From Halanaerobium sp. MA284_MarDTE_T2 (GTDB taxonomy: Bacteria; Bacillota; Halanaerobiia; Halanaerobiales; Halanaerobiaceae), in assembly GCF_003337245.1 (NCBI RefSeq), contig NZ_QPJE01000003.1:100880-164879 (forward strand): DNA of 64,000 nucleotides, written 5' to 3'. Both the position numbers and the translations under genes were made by a program. The notes below the pieces were generated by a model that saw nothing but the letters and a program-made list of their open reading frames with translations, was not told the DNA's origin and ran no database searches. Shown here one piece after another: positions 33,599 through 43,235 of the stretch (positions are counted from its first letter, which is position 1; every line of letters begins with the position of its first letter).

Positions 33599-34510
33599 AT
33601 GTTTTCAGATATGGATCAGCTAATTGAAATGGCAAAAACCGGAGAGATGCTTAAGATTTCTGTGGCTCAGGCAGAGGATAAAACAGTTCTCAAAAGCTTA
33701 AAAAAAGCCTATGAAGAAAAAATTGCTGAACCGATTCTGATAGGCAGTAAAGAAAAAATTGAAAATATTTTACAAGAAATAAATTTTACTGCAGATTTAG
33801 AAATTATCAACAGCATGTCACATGAAGAATCTGCCTACAAAGCTATGCAGATAGTCGAAGAAGGTAAAGCAGAAATGCCGATGAAAGGTATGATTAATAC
33901 GGGAACTATTCTGCGTGCAATGCTTGACAGAAAATTTTCTTTTAGAAGAGATCACCTTTTAAGCCTTGTTTCTCTTATTTATCTGGAGAATCAAAATCGC
34001 TTTGTTATAATTACAGATGGTGGAATGAATATATCTCCGGGTCTGGAAGAAAAAGTAGAGATTATTGAGAATGCAGCTTTTTTTGCCAGAAAATTAGGGA
34101 TTTCCAGTCCAAAAGTAGCTTTACTTGCAGCAGTAGAAACTGTCAATCAATCTATGCAGTCTACAGTAGAAGCTGCGGTGATTTCTAAAATGAGTGACCG
34201 CGGACAGATTGATGTGGTAGTTGACGGCCCACTTGCATTTGATAATGCTGTATTAAAACAGGCAGCAGAAAAAAAGGGTATCAGGGGAGAAGTAGCAGGT
34301 GAAGCAGATATATTGGTTGTTCCAGATATAGAATCTGGAAATATTCTATATAAAACACTGGTAGTGCTGTTTGAGCAGCCAACCGCAAGCCTTATTATGG
34401 GGGCTAATATACCTCTAATTATTAGCTCCAGAGCAGATTCTCTGGATACTAAATTTAATTCTATCGCTTTAGGTAAATTATTTGTAAGAAATCTTGTTTT
34501 AGGAAAATAA
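33599..34510 (+). CDS. ptb: Phosphate butyryltransferase (branched acyl-CoA)
   Basis: 303-aa phosphate acyl/butyryltransferase turning (branched) acyl-CoA and phosphate into acyl phosphate. Family motifs: KMKGMINTGTILRA-like segment (here MPMKGMINTGTILRAML), ITDGGMNISP, LAAVETVNQSMQSTVEAA, DGPLAFDNAV and ANIPLIISSRADS. ATG 33599 with GGAGGTGA is the start; the longer frame from GTG 33551 would run through the promoter. First gene of the operon ptb-ldh-buk-vor. Paired with Buk it gives one ATP per acyl-CoA. Confidence 0.93.
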   Translation: MFSDMDQLIEMAKTGEMLKISVAQAEDKTVLKSLKKAYEEKIAEPILIGSKEKIENILQEINFTADLEIINSMSHEESAYKAMQIVEEGKAEMPMKGMINTGTILRAMLDRKFSFRRDHLLSLVSLIYLENQNRFVIITDGGMNISPGLEEKVEIIENAAFFARKLGISSPKVALLAAVETVNQSMQSTVEAAVISKMSDRGQIDVVVDGPLAFDNAVLKQAAEKKGIRGEVAGEADILVVPDIESGNILYKTLVVLFEQPTASLIMGANIPLIISSRADSLDTKFNSIALGKLFVRNLVLGK

Positions 34511-34577
34511 ATATCAGTCTTGTCAGATAATTTATATTTTTTAATTAAAATACCAAAATTTAAAAGGAGGAAATTAG

Positions 34578-35642
34578 ATGAATATTTTTGAAAGAATGGA
34601 AAAACATGATTATGAGCAGGTAGTTTTTAATTATGATGAGGTTTCTGGATTAAAGGCGATTATATGTATTCATGATACAACACTTGGACCTGCACTTGGT
34701 GGAACAAGAATCTGGAATTACAAAAATGAAGAAGAAGCTTTAAATGATGTAATTAGGCTGGCAAGAGGAATGACATATAAGTCTGCTGCTGCTGGACTAA
34801 ATCTCGGTGGTGGAAAGGCTGTCATAATTGGTGATCCAGATAAAATAAAAAGTGAAGAGCTGCTGCGTGCTTATGGCAGATTTGTTCAGAGTCTAAATGG
34901 ACGCTATATTACTGCTGAAGATGTAAATACATGTGTTGATGACATGAAATTTGTGGCTGAAGAAACCGATTTTGTTACCGGACTTCCAGGTACAAGCGGA
35001 GATCCTTCTCCTGTAACTGCCTATGGATGCTGGAGAGGTATGAAAGCAGCTGCAGATGAATTTTACGGTTCACCTGATTTAAAAGGAAAGGTAGTTGCTA
35101 TACAGGGAGTTGGACATGTTGGTTATTACCTTGCTAAACATATAGCTGATGAAGGTGGAAAATTAATTATTACAGACATTAAACAGGAAAATCTTGATAT
35201 GGTTCTGAATGAAGTAGATGCTGAAGTTGTTAGTCCGGAAGATATCTATGGAGTTGAATGTGATATCTTTGCTCCCTGTGCTCTTGGTGCAGTGATAAAT
35301 GATGATACAATACCGAAATTAAAAGCAGATATAGTAGCTGGGTCTGCCAATAATGTGCTGGCTGAAACAAGACATGGAGATATGCTTGAAGATAAAGGTA
35401 TATTATATGTACCTGATTACGTTATCAATGCTGGTGGAGTTATCAATGTATATGATGAACTGCTCGGATATAATGAAGAAAGAGCAATGGCAAAGGCAAG
35501 CAAAATTTATGATAATGTCAAAAAAGTTTTTGCAATCAGTAAAAGAGATAATATACCAACCTATAAAGCAGCTGATATAATGGCAGAAGAGAGAATAGAA
35601 AAAATAGCAAAAGTAAGAAGTAATTTAATACCAAGGGACTGA
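34578..35642 (+). CDS. Leucine (branched-chain amino acid) dehydrogenase
   Basis: 354 aa. NAD-dependent oxidative deamination of leucine, valine and isoleucine to 2-oxoacids. Visible: [30 protein letters not shown] with the catalytic lysine region, [26 protein letters not shown], the Rossmann motif [16 protein letters not shown] near 175, and SANNVLA. Closest to leucine dehydrogenases (Bcd/Ldh) of Bacillus, where the gene lies in the bkd operon beside ptb and buk as here. Own AAAGGAGG site after a 67-base gap. Confidence 0.94.
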   Translation: MNIFERMEKHDYEQVVFNYDEVSGLKAIICIHDTTLGPALGGTRIWNYKNEEEALNDVIRLARGMTYKSAAAGLNLGGGKAVIIGDPDKIKSEELLRAYGRFVQSLNGRYITAEDVNTCVDDMKFVAEETDFVTGLPGTSGDPSPVTAYGCWRGMKAAADEFYGSPDLKGKVVAIQGVGHVGYYLAKHIADEGGKLIITDIKQENLDMVLNEVDAEVVSPEDIYGVECDIFAPCALGAVINDDTIPKLKADIVAGSANNVLAETRHGDMLEDKGILYVPDYVINAGGVINVYDELLGYNEERAMAKASKIYDNVKKVFAISKRDNIPTYKAADIMAEERIEKIAKVRSNLIPRD

Positions 35643-35646
35643 TGTT

Positions 35647-36717
35647 ATGAAATATAAGATACTGGTAATTAATCCAGGTTCCACTTCAACCAAACTGGCA
35701 GTTTTTGAAAATAAAGACAGGATAATTGAAGAAAATATATCTCATACTGAAGAAGAAATGGAGAAATTTCCGACCATTGTAGATCAGACTAAGATGAGGT
35801 ACAGTCATATTATGGATTTTCTGCGTAAACATAATATCAATATTCAATCTCTGTCTGCTGTAGTTGGACGTGGGGGGCTTTTAAAGCCCCTTCCGGGTGG
35901 AACATATAATATAAATCAAAAAATGATTGATACTGTTAAAAGTCAAAAATACGGTAAACATGCAAGTAATTTAGGAGCACTGCTGGCTAAAAGAATTGCA
36001 GATACTGCAGCTATACCTTCTTTTATTGTAGATCCAGTAGTTGTTGATGAAATGAGTGAAATAGCTAAAATAACAGGCATACCGGAACTTAAAAACAGGA
36101 GCATATTCCATGCCCTTAATCAGAGAGAAGTTGCCAGAAACCACGCTGAAATGACAGGAAATGATTATAAGGACATGCACCTTATTGTTGCCCATCTTGG
36201 GGGAGGAATATCAGTAGGGATTCATATTGACGGTAAAATAGTAGATGTTAATAATGCTTTAGGCGGTCTGGGACCTATGTCTCCTAATAGAGCCGGCAGC
36301 TTACCGGCAGTTGATCTGCTGAATCTTATGAAAAAAGAAAATTACAGTTTTGAAGAGATGGAAAAAAAGATTGTTGGTGATGGGGGACTTAAGGCACATT
36401 TAGGCACTGCAGACCTTATAAAAGTTGAGGAAATGATAAGAAATGGGAATAAACAGGCTGAGCTGGTATTATCTGCAATGTCCTACCAGATAATTAAAGA
36501 AATAGCTTCTCTTGCTGTTGTTAATGCAGGTGAGATTGATGCTATAATATTAACAGGAGGTATGTCACACTCAAAATATCTTACAGAAAAAATAATTAAG
36601 AAAATTAAATTTATTGCTCCAGTTTATCTTTATCCCGGAGAAAAAGAGATGGAAGCACTTGCTGCTGGGGCTTTTAGAGTTTTATCTGGGGAAGAAAAAG
36701 CAAAAGACTATCATTGA
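35647..36717 (+). CDS. buk: Butyrate / branched-chain fatty acid kinase
   Basis: 356-aa acetokinase-family enzyme converting acyl phosphate plus ADP to fatty acid plus ATP. Motifs: NPGSTSTKLAVFE at the N-terminus, GRGGLLKPLPGGTY near 77, HLGGGISVGIHIDGKIVDVNN near 180, and ILTGGMSHSKYL near 297. Works with Ptb to gain ATP from isovaleryl-, isobutyryl- or 2-methylbutyryl-CoA. Starts 4 bases after the dehydrogenase stop. Confidence 0.95.
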   Translation: MKYKILVINPGSTSTKLAVFENKDRIIEENISHTEEEMEKFPTIVDQTKMRYSHIMDFLRKHNINIQSLSAVVGRGGLLKPLPGGTYNINQKMIDTVKSQKYGKHASNLGALLAKRIADTAAIPSFIVDPVVVDEMSEIAKITGIPELKNRSIFHALNQREVARNHAEMTGNDYKDMHLIVAHLGGGISVGIHIDGKIVDVNNALGGLGPMSPNRAGSLPAVDLLNLMKKENYSFEEMEKKIVGDGGLKAHLGTADLIKVEEMIRNGNKQAELVLSAMSYQIIKEIASLAVVNAGEIDAIILTGGMSHSKYLTEKIIKKIKFIAPVYLYPGEKEMEALAAGAFRVLSGEEKAKDYH

Positions 36718-36735
36718 TTTTTGAAGGGAGGCATA

Positions 36736-36957
36736 ATGTTGGCTGATATAAAAAAAGTTGTTATTGATCGCGAAAAATGTAAAGGTTGTAAATTATGTAC
36801 AACAGTCTGTCCTGTTTCCATATTGACTATTTCGGAAGAAATTAACAGCCATGGATATCATCCGTCAGAGGTCACAGATCAGTCTGACTGTATTTCCTGT
36901 GGACAGTGCTATAGAATTTGTCCTGATGTTGCAATTACAATCTATAAAGAAGATTAA
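36736..36957 (+). CDS. 2-Oxoacid:ferredoxin oxidoreductase, ferredoxin (delta) subunit
   Basis: 73 aa with two [4Fe-4S] motifs, CKGCKLCTTVCP and CISCGQCYRICP. This is the small ferredoxin-like subunit that carries electrons from the catalytic core to free ferredoxin. ATG 36736 follows GGGAGG; the upstream TTG at 36721 overlaps that site. Precedes the alpha, beta and gamma subunit genes of what is probably 2-ketoisovalerate:ferredoxin oxidoreductase (VOR). Confidence 0.92.
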   Translation: MLADIKKVVIDREKCKGCKLCTTVCPVSILTISEEINSHGYHPSEVTDQSDCISCGQCYRICPDVAITIYKED

Positions 36958-36986
36958 TATAAAATTTTATTAGGAGGTTTAAATTA

Positions 36987-38051
36987 ATGGCTAAAAAAAT
37001 TTTAATGAAAGGAAATGAAGCGATAGCTGAAGCTGCTGTTAAGGCAGGCTGCCGCTATTTTTTTGGATATCCGATAACACCACAAAATGAGCTTCCGGCA
37101 TATCTTTCCTGGCGTCTTCCTGAAGTAGGAGGGGTTTTTCTTCAGGCTGAAAGTGAAGTAGCTGCCAGTAATATGGTCTATGGAGCTGCTGGTGCCGGTG
37201 CAAGAGTAATGACTTCATCTTCAAGTCCAGGTATCAGCCTTAAAGCTGAAGGTATTTCCTATATAGCTGGGGCAGAACTGCCGGCAGTTATTGTTAACAT
37301 GATGAGGGGTGGCCCGGGTCTTGGTGGAATCCAGCCTGCTCAGTCAGATTATTTTCAGGCCACAAAAGGAATGGCACATGGTGATTTTAGACTGTTTGTT
37401 CTTGCTCCTTCTTCTGTACAGGAAGCAGTTGATCTGACAATAGATGCTTTTGAACTGGCAGATAAATACAGAAATCCTGTTTTACTGCTTGCCGATGGCA
37501 TGATAGGTCAGATGATGGAACCAGTATCATTCGAAAGAAGTATTGATCCCGATGATCTACCTGATAAGCCATGGGCAACTGATGGAGCTGAAGGTAGAGA
37601 AAAAAATATTATTAATTCTCTTTCTTTAGATCCAGCCGAGTTAGAAAAGCACAACCAGAAGTTAAAAGAAAAATATGATCAGATGGAAAAAGAAGAAGTC
37701 AGATATGAAACATATTATCTTGATGATGCTGATATAGTAATAGTGGCATATGGAACTTCAGCTAGAATTTCTCTCAGTGCCATGGAGCTGGCCCGTGAAG
37801 AAGGATATAAGGTTGGACTTATTAGGCCTATAACCCTTTTCCCATTTCCAAAAGAAATCATTGCAAAAACTTCTGAAAAAATTGATGATTTCTTAACTGT
37901 AGAAATGAGTACAGGGCAGATGGTAGAAGATGTTGAACTTGCTGTATGTGCAAACAACAGCAGTGTTCACTTTTATGGTCGTACAGGTGGTATGATTCCT
38001 ACTCCTGAAGAAATTTTAGCTGAGATCAAAAAAATTGGAGGTGGGAAATAA
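36987..38051 (+). CDS. 2-Oxoacid (2-ketoisovalerate) :ferredoxin oxidoreductase, alpha subunit
   Basis: 354 aa. Holds the pyrimidine-binding part of the TPP site and the domain II region: [34 protein letters not shown] (seen in parts), [37 protein letters not shown], and [16 protein letters not shown]. Such four-subunit enzymes oxidatively decarboxylate branched-chain 2-oxoacids, made here by leucine dehydrogenase, to acyl-CoA with reduction of ferredoxin. The substrate is inferred from the operon, not from diagnostic residues. AGGAGG ribosome site. Confidence 0.9.
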   Translation: MAKKILMKGNEAIAEAAVKAGCRYFFGYPITPQNELPAYLSWRLPEVGGVFLQAESEVAASNMVYGAAGAGARVMTSSSSPGISLKAEGISYIAGAELPAVIVNMMRGGPGLGGIQPAQSDYFQATKGMAHGDFRLFVLAPSSVQEAVDLTIDAFELADKYRNPVLLLADGMIGQMMEPVSFERSIDPDDLPDKPWATDGAEGREKNIINSLSLDPAELEKHNQKLKEKYDQMEKEEVRYETYYLDDADIVIVAYGTSARISLSAMELAREEGYKVGLIRPITLFPFPKEIIAKTSEKIDDFLTVEMSTGQMVEDVELAVCANNSSVHFYGRTGGMIPTPEEILAEIKKIGGGK

Positions 38052-38797
38052 TGCAGGTAGTTGCTAAAAAACCAGATTCTTTAACTGATAAAGATTTTCA
38101 TTATTGTCCCGGCTGCACCCACGGTATAATACACCGTCTTGTAGCAGAGGTAATGGATGAGCTGGATATTAGAGAAAAAACAATAGGTATAGCACCTGTT
38201 GGATGTTCAGTTCTTGCTTACGAATATTTTGACTGTGATATGCAGGAAGCTTCACACGGTAGGGCTCCGGCGGTTGCAACTGGAGTTAAAAGAGTTCATC
38301 CCGATAAAGTAGTATTTACCTATCAGGGAGATGGAGATCTTGCTTCTATTGGTACTGCTGAGATAGTTCATGCAGCAAATAGAGGTGAAAATATAACCAC
38401 TATTTTTGTCAACAATGCTATTTATGGTATGACAGGTGGACAGATGGCACCAACAACTCTTTTAGGACAAAAAACAACAACTTCTCCTGCTGGTCGGAAA
38501 AAGGATATTGCTGGATCACCTATTAAGATTTCCGAAATGCTTGCAGTGCTTGATGGAGCGGCATATATAGAAAGAGTTTCTGTACATGATGTAAAACATA
38601 TTATAAAAGCCAAAAAAGCTATTAAAAAAGCGTTTAAAATGCAGCTGGAAGGAAAAGGATTTACGATGATAGAGGTTCTTTCTACCTGTCCCACAAATTG
38701 GGGTATAGAACCTGTAGAAGCTTTAAAATGGCTTGAAGAAAATATGATACCTATTTATAAACCACAGGTATTAAAAGAAGCTGGGGAGGGAGAATAG
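38051..38797 (+). CDS. 2-Oxoacid (2-ketoisovalerate) :ferredoxin oxidoreductase, beta (TPP) subunit
   Basis: 248 aa. [16 protein letters not shown] at the N-terminus and the TPP pyrophosphate site [39 protein letters not shown] (seen as [13 protein letters not shown] and [11 protein letters not shown]). The later STCPTNWG is the shared C-terminal motif of VOR/KOR beta subunits. Overlaps the alpha gene by one base and ends just before gamma. Confidence 0.92.
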   Translation: MQVVAKKPDSLTDKDFHYCPGCTHGIIHRLVAEVMDELDIREKTIGIAPVGCSVLAYEYFDCDMQEASHGRAPAVATGVKRVHPDKVVFTYQGDGDLASIGTAEIVHAANRGENITTIFVNNAIYGMTGGQMAPTTLLGQKTTTSPAGRKKDIAGSPIKISEMLAVLDGAAYIERVSVHDVKHIIKAKKAIKKAFKMQLEGKGFTMIEVLSTCPTNWGIEPVEALKWLEENMIPIYKPQVLKEAGEGE

Positions 38798-38798
38798 A

Positions 38799-39332
38799 AT
38801 GAAAAAAGAAATGATCTTTGCTGGATTTGGCGGCCAGGGAGTTATGCTTATGGGAAGACTGGTTGCATATTCAGGTATGACAGAAGAATATCATGTTTCC
38901 TGGATGCCTTCTTATGGCCCGGAAATGCGTGGGGGTACAGCTAACTGTACTGTTATTGTATCTGATAAAATGATACCTTCTCCACTTTCTTCTAAACCAG
39001 ATATTGTTGTAGCTATGAACCTTCCTTCTATGTTAAAATTTGTTGATACGATTAAACCTGGCGGAAAAATTTATGTTAACAAATCTCTAATTAATCAAGA
39101 AGTAGAGCGAGATGATATTGAAGTTATTAAAGTTCCGGCAAATAAAATTGCTAATGAACTTGGAGAAAGTAGAATTGCCAATATGGTTATGTTAGGAAAC
39201 ATAATCTGCAGAGAGGAATTTTTGCCTCTTGATATTGTTAAAACTTCGCTAAAAGAGGTTCTGCCTCCACACAGGCAAAATCTGCTGGAAATAAATAATG
39301 AAGCACTGGATAGAGGTTGTGCACTTGCCTAA
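38799..39332 (+). CDS. 2-Oxoacid (2-ketoisovalerate) :ferredoxin oxidoreductase, gamma subunit
   Basis: 177 aa. FAGFGGQGVMLMGRLVAYSGM near the N-terminus, SYGPEMRGGTANCTVIVSD and NKSLI are family motifs of the CoA-binding gamma subunit. Last gene of the operon, followed by an inverted repeat at 39382-39433. With the other subunits it completes a ptb-ldh-buk-vor set for fermenting Leu/Ile/Val to branched fatty acids. Confidence 0.93.
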   Translation: MKKEMIFAGFGGQGVMLMGRLVAYSGMTEEYHVSWMPSYGPEMRGGTANCTVIVSDKMIPSPLSSKPDIVVAMNLPSMLKFVDTIKPGGKIYVNKSLINQEVERDDIEVIKVPANKIANELGESRIANMVMLGNIICREEFLPLDIVKTSLKEVLPPHRQNLLEINNEALDRGCALA

Positions 39333-39381
39333 ACGCTAATGTTAAATTGCTCAAATATATGGTAGATTATAATAATTAATT

Positions 39382-39433
39382 ATAATGATCCTCATCAAAA
39401 CGCTTTTTTGAACATTTTGATGGGGATTATTAT
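39382..39433 (+). terminator. Large hairpin after the branched-chain operon, probable terminator
   Basis: A stem of about 19 bp (ATAATGATCCTCATCAAAA with TTTTGATGGGGATTATTAT) encloses a 14-base loop. The downstream T-run is poor, so termination may be partial, but position and stem length fit. Confidence 0.65.
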
Positions 39434-39523
39434 ATTTATAAGCAGTTTTTTGCTATTTAAAAGGATTTTTGTAGTTTTTCGTGAATAATTTATAGAAGAG
39501 AAGAACTAATTGGAGGTTCAATA

Positions 39524-40063
39524 ATGTACATACAAAAAGAAAAAAAAATAGATGGAGAAATAATTTATAATGGCAATATTTTAAAACTGCATCGGGATAG
39601 GGTAGAATTTCCGGATAAGCACAGCTCTATTAGAGAAGTAGTAGAACATAGTGGGGGTGTTGCTGTTTTAGCAGAGAATGATGAGGGAAAACTGCTGCTG
39701 ATAAAACAATATAGATACCCTGTAGATGAAATTATTTATGAAATACCAGCCGGAAAACTGGAAATTGGTGAAAAACCGGCAGAATGTGCTCAGCGAGAAT
39801 TAATAGAAGAAACTGGATATAAAGCTGAAAATTTAAAAGAAGTATTTAACTTTTATACCACTCCTGGCTATAGCACAGAATTAATCTATATTTATAAAGC
39901 AGAAAATCTCAAATTTGTTGGAAGAGATCTTGATCCAGGAGAATATATAGAAGTTGTTCCTAAAAATAGATCAGAGGTAAAAAAATTATTCAAAAAAGGA
40001 AAAATCAATGACAGCAAAACACTGATTGCTGTATTATATTATCTTGGTGATTTTGATGTATAA
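39524..40063 (+). CDS. nudF: ADP-ribose pyrophosphatase, Nudix family
   Basis: 179 aa. A full Nudix box GKLEIGEKPAECAQRELIEE lies near residue 86, with the preceding KQYRYPVDEIIYEIPAG and following FYTTPGYSTELIYIY typical of NudF, which splits ADP-ribose to AMP and ribose 5-phosphate. GGAGG start signal. It overlaps the EndoQ gene by 8 bases; in B. subtilis nudF (yqkG) is also followed by the EndoQ homologue yqxK, so this pair is conserved. Confidence 0.93.
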   Translation: MYIQKEKKIDGEIIYNGNILKLHRDRVEFPDKHSSIREVVEHSGGVAVLAENDEGKLLLIKQYRYPVDEIIYEIPAGKLEIGEKPAECAQRELIEETGYKAENLKEVFNFYTTPGYSTELIYIYKAENLKFVGRDLDPGEYIEVVPKNRSEVKKLFKKGKINDSKTLIAVLYYLGDFDV

Positions 40064-41240
40064 AAATTTTTATGCTGATCTTCATATTCATATTGGAGGC
40101 GGAAGTGACGGTAGTCCTGTAAAAATAACTGCCTCGCGGAAACTCAATTTTCCCAATATTTTAAAAGAAGCTTATTATAGAAAAGGACTGGATATTGTCG
40201 GTATAATAGATTGTGCTTCACCGGTAGTGATTGAAGATATAGAAAGGATGATTACAGAGGGAAAAATGTCTGAACTTGATTCAGGTGGTATATTATACAG
40301 AGGTGAACTGCTGGTTCTGCTCGGAGCTGAAATAGAAAGCAGAGAAAAAAATGGTGGCCAGGTTCATTATCTCTCTTTTTTCCCTTATTTGGCTGATATT
40401 AAGGAATTCAGCCTGACAATGGAACAGTATATTTCCAATATAAATTTAAGTTCTCAGACAGCCTATATAACAGGTCCAGAGTTTCTTAAAATTGTTGAAT
40501 ATCACGGAGGTGTTTTAATACCGGCTCATATTTTTACACCACATAAAAGTTTTTATGGTAGAGCCTTTTCTTCATATAGAGAAGGATTTACAGATGCAGA
40601 ATGGAATAAAATTCCTGCTGTTGAACTTGGATTAAGTGCAGATACAGAGATGGCAGACTTATTACCTGAACTTAAAGGAAAAAGCTTTTTGACAAATTCT
40701 GATGCTCATTCTCTGCCCAAAATAGCAAGAGAATATAACTTAATACAGCTAAAAGAACTCAATTTTGAAGAAGTAAAAAAAGCATTTAAACGTGAAATGA
40801 GTAGAAAAATAATTAAGAATTTTGGTCTTGATCCGGCTCTGGGTAAATATCATCGTTCATACTGTGAAAAATGCGATCAGGTTTTTTCAGTCAGGAGTGC
40901 CGTTTTAAAATGTCCTTTATGTGAAAGTGAAAATATAACTGTTGGTGTTAAAGATAGAATACTTGATATTTCACTAGTAAAAAAAACGGAATCTCCTGCT
41001 CACAGACCGGAATACAGATATCAGATTCCACTACTGGATATACCTGGAATAGGCAGGAAGACTCTAAACAGGATGCTCAAAAACTGCGGCAGTGAAATGG
41101 ATATTCTGCACAGGAAAAGCAGAGAAGAACTCAAACAATGTTTGAACAGCAAACTTCTGAGTAAAATTTTAACCGCCAGAAGTGGAGAATTTAAAATTGA
41201 AGCTGGTGGTGGTGGTATTTATGGACAAGTAATTGTATAG
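40056..41240 (+). CDS. EndoQ-type PHP endonuclease
   Basis: 394 aa. PHP metal site DLHIHIGGGSDGSP near residue 7, with HIFTPH and FLTNSDAHSLP as further metal ligands; zinc finger CEKCDQVFSVRSAVLKCPLC near 270; and a helix-hairpin-helix IPGIGRKTLNRML near 332. This is the domain order of EndoQ (earlier annotated as UvrD/helicase-like PHP protein), which cuts 5' of deaminated bases such as uracil and hypoxanthine. ATG 40056 is inside the nudF end; the longer frame from 40026 has no ribosome site. Confidence 0.9.
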   Translation: MYKNFYADLHIHIGGGSDGSPVKITASRKLNFPNILKEAYYRKGLDIVGIIDCASPVVIEDIERMITEGKMSELDSGGILYRGELLVLLGAEIESREKNGGQVHYLSFFPYLADIKEFSLTMEQYISNINLSSQTAYITGPEFLKIVEYHGGVLIPAHIFTPHKSFYGRAFSSYREGFTDAEWNKIPAVELGLSADTEMADLLPELKGKSFLTNSDAHSLPKIAREYNLIQLKELNFEEVKKAFKREMSRKIIKNFGLDPALGKYHRSYCEKCDQVFSVRSAVLKCPLCESENITVGVKDRILDISLVKKTESPAHRPEYRYQIPLLDIPGIGRKTLNRMLKNCGSEMDILHRKSREELKQCLNSKLLSKILTARSGEFKIEAGGGGIYGQVIV

Positions 41241-41288
41241 AAATTTATATTAGAGTAAAAAGACTTAACCTTAAAGGGGAGGAATACT

Positions 41289-42392
41289 GTGGCTGACGCA
41301 AAATTAAGAAAATATGCGGATGTTATTGTCAATTATTCGCTTAATGTAAAAGAAGGAGAAGAAGTACTTATTAGGGCAGAAGCTGTAAGTGAAGAACTGG
41401 TAAAAGAAATTTATAAACATATATTAAAAAAAGGAGCTCATCCCGTTGTTTTAATTGCTTTTGCAGAACAGGAAGAGCTGTTTTATCAGTATGCAGGAGA
41501 ACAACAGCTTAACTATAAATCACCTTATTTAAAGTACATGATAGAAAATGTAGATGTGATGGTAAGAATTTTGGGAACAAATAACACAAAAAATTTAGCT
41601 AGAGTTGATCCAGAAAAAATAAAATTGAGGTCACTTGCATCTCGCGAAATCAGTGAAATAATTATAAATCGAGCTGCTGATGGAGATCTTAAGTGGAATA
41701 TATGTCAGTTTCCAACACATGCTGATGCACAGGAAGCAAATATGTCATTATTTGATTACAGAAAATTTGTTTATTCCGCCTGCCACCTTGATAGAAAAGA
41801 TCCTGTGGCCTACTGGACTGAATTTGGGAAAGAGCTGGACAGAATTGCCGACATTTTAAATATAAAAGAAGAAATACATTTTTTAGCTGAAGATACAGAT
41901 ATAAAATGCAGTGTTAAAGGGAGAACCTGGGTAGCAGATAAAGGAAAGGAAAACTATCCAGGTGGAGAAATTTTTACAGGGCCAGTGGAAAACAGTGTAA
42001 ATGGAAAAATTAGATTTTCATTTCCAGGTATTTACAGTGGTAAAGAAATTGAAGATATAAGACTTGAATTTAAAAACGGTAGAATAGTAAATGCTTCTGC
42101 TGAAAAAGGGGAAGAACTTCTTCTTTCACTGCTTGATACCGACGATGGTTCCCGTTATATAGGAGAAATTGCTGTAGGGTGTAATAATGGAATCGATAAG
42201 TTTACCAGAAATATGCTGTTTGATGAAAAAATAGGAGGCACTATCCATTTTGCTATCGGCAGAAGTTATCCGGAAACGGGTGGAGAAAACATTTCGACTA
42301 TACACTGGGATATGCTTTGTGATATGAAAAACGGTGGCGAGATTTATGCTGATAGTGAACTTATTTATAGAGATGGTAAATTTATAATTTAA
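41289..42392 (+). CDS. M29-family metallo-aminopeptidase
   Basis: 367-aa thermophilic aminopeptidase T/AmpS-like enzyme. Visible: LNVKEGEEVLIRAEAVSEEL in the N-terminal domain; the metal-ligand segments NYPGGEIFTGPVENSVNG, GEIAVGCNNGID, and the C-terminal GRSYPETGGENISTIHWDMLCDM with HWD. Cleaves N-terminal residues with two divalent metals. GTG start at 41289 with GGGGAGGA upstream. Heads a run of peptide and nucleoside salvage genes. Confidence 0.92.
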   Translation: MADAKLRKYADVIVNYSLNVKEGEEVLIRAEAVSEELVKEIYKHILKKGAHPVVLIAFAEQEELFYQYAGEQQLNYKSPYLKYMIENVDVMVRILGTNNTKNLARVDPEKIKLRSLASREISEIIINRAADGDLKWNICQFPTHADAQEANMSLFDYRKFVYSACHLDRKDPVAYWTEFGKELDRIADILNIKEEIHFLAEDTDIKCSVKGRTWVADKGKENYPGGEIFTGPVENSVNGKIRFSFPGIYSGKEIEDIRLEFKNGRIVNASAEKGEELLLSLLDTDDGSRYIGEIAVGCNNGIDKFTRNMLFDEKIGGTIHFAIGRSYPETGGENISTIHWDMLCDMKNGGEIYADSELIYRDGKFII

Positions 42393-42408
42393 AAAGGGAG
42401 TGATTCTT

Positions 42409-43221
42409 TTGTCTAAAAAAATTAAAAATGCTGCAGCTTTAATAAATAAAAAAATTGATTTTAAAATAGAAACTGCACTTGTTCTTGGATCAGGTTTAGG
42501 TGTACTGGCAGAAGAGATTGAAAATAAAGTGATTATTGATTATAAAGATATTCCTCATTTTCCTGTTTCTACTGTTGAAGGTCATGCCGGGAGATTTGTA
42601 ATTGGTCAGCTTTCCGGAAAAAATGTAATAGCAATGCAGGGTAGATTTCACTACTATGAGGGATATTCACTTAAACAGATAACTATGGCAGTTAGAGTAA
42701 TGAGAGAACTGGGTGCAGATACAATCCTGCTTACTAATGCTGCCGGAGGAATAAATAGAAACTTTTCTGCTGGAGAATTTATGGTTATTTCTGATCACAT
42801 AAATTTAATAGGAGATAATCCGCTAATTGGAGAAAATTTGGATGAATATGGCCCTCGTTTCCCTGATATGACAGAAGCTTATGATAAAAATTTAATTAAA
42901 ACTGCTGAAAAAGCTGCTCAAAAAAATGGTATACTTATTAGAAAAGGAGTTTATGCAGCTTTGAGTGGACCTTCTTACGAAACTCCGGCCGAAATTAGGT
43001 ATCTGCAGAATATTGGTGCAGATGCTGTGGGTATGTCTACAGTGCCGGAAGTTATTGTTGCCAGACATATGAATATGCGGGTGTTGGGAATATCCTGTAT
43101 TACAAATATGGCGGCTGGAATACTTTCAGAGCCTCTGGATCATAAAGAAGTTATAGAAATTACTGAAAAGGTAAGACCTCAGTTTTTAAAATTAATGAAA
43201 GAGATAATAGAAAATATTTAA
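42409..43221 (+). CDS. punA: Purine nucleoside phosphorylase (trimeric PNP-I type)
   Basis: 270 aa. LVLGSGLGVLAEEIEN near 26, FPVSTVEGHAGRFVIGQL, AMQGRFHYYEGYSLKQIT, TNAAGGINRNFSAGEFMVISDHINLIGDNPL in parts, and AVGMSTVPEVIVARHMNMRVLGIS. Splits (deoxy)inosine and guanosine to base and ribose 1-phosphate. TTG 42409 is preferred since AAAGGGAGTG at 42393-42402 is its ribosome site; the GTG at 42400 belongs to that site. Followed by pdp 14 bases on. Confidence 0.94.
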   Translation: MSKKIKNAAALINKKIDFKIETALVLGSGLGVLAEEIENKVIIDYKDIPHFPVSTVEGHAGRFVIGQLSGKNVIAMQGRFHYYEGYSLKQITMAVRVMRELGADTILLTNAAGGINRNFSAGEFMVISDHINLIGDNPLIGENLDEYGPRFPDMTEAYDKNLIKTAEKAAQKNGILIRKGVYAALSGPSYETPAEIRYLQNIGADAVGMSTVPEVIVARHMNMRVLGISCITNMAAGILSEPLDHKEVIEITEKVRPQFLKLMKEIIENI

Positions 43222-43235
43222 GTGGAGGTACATAA

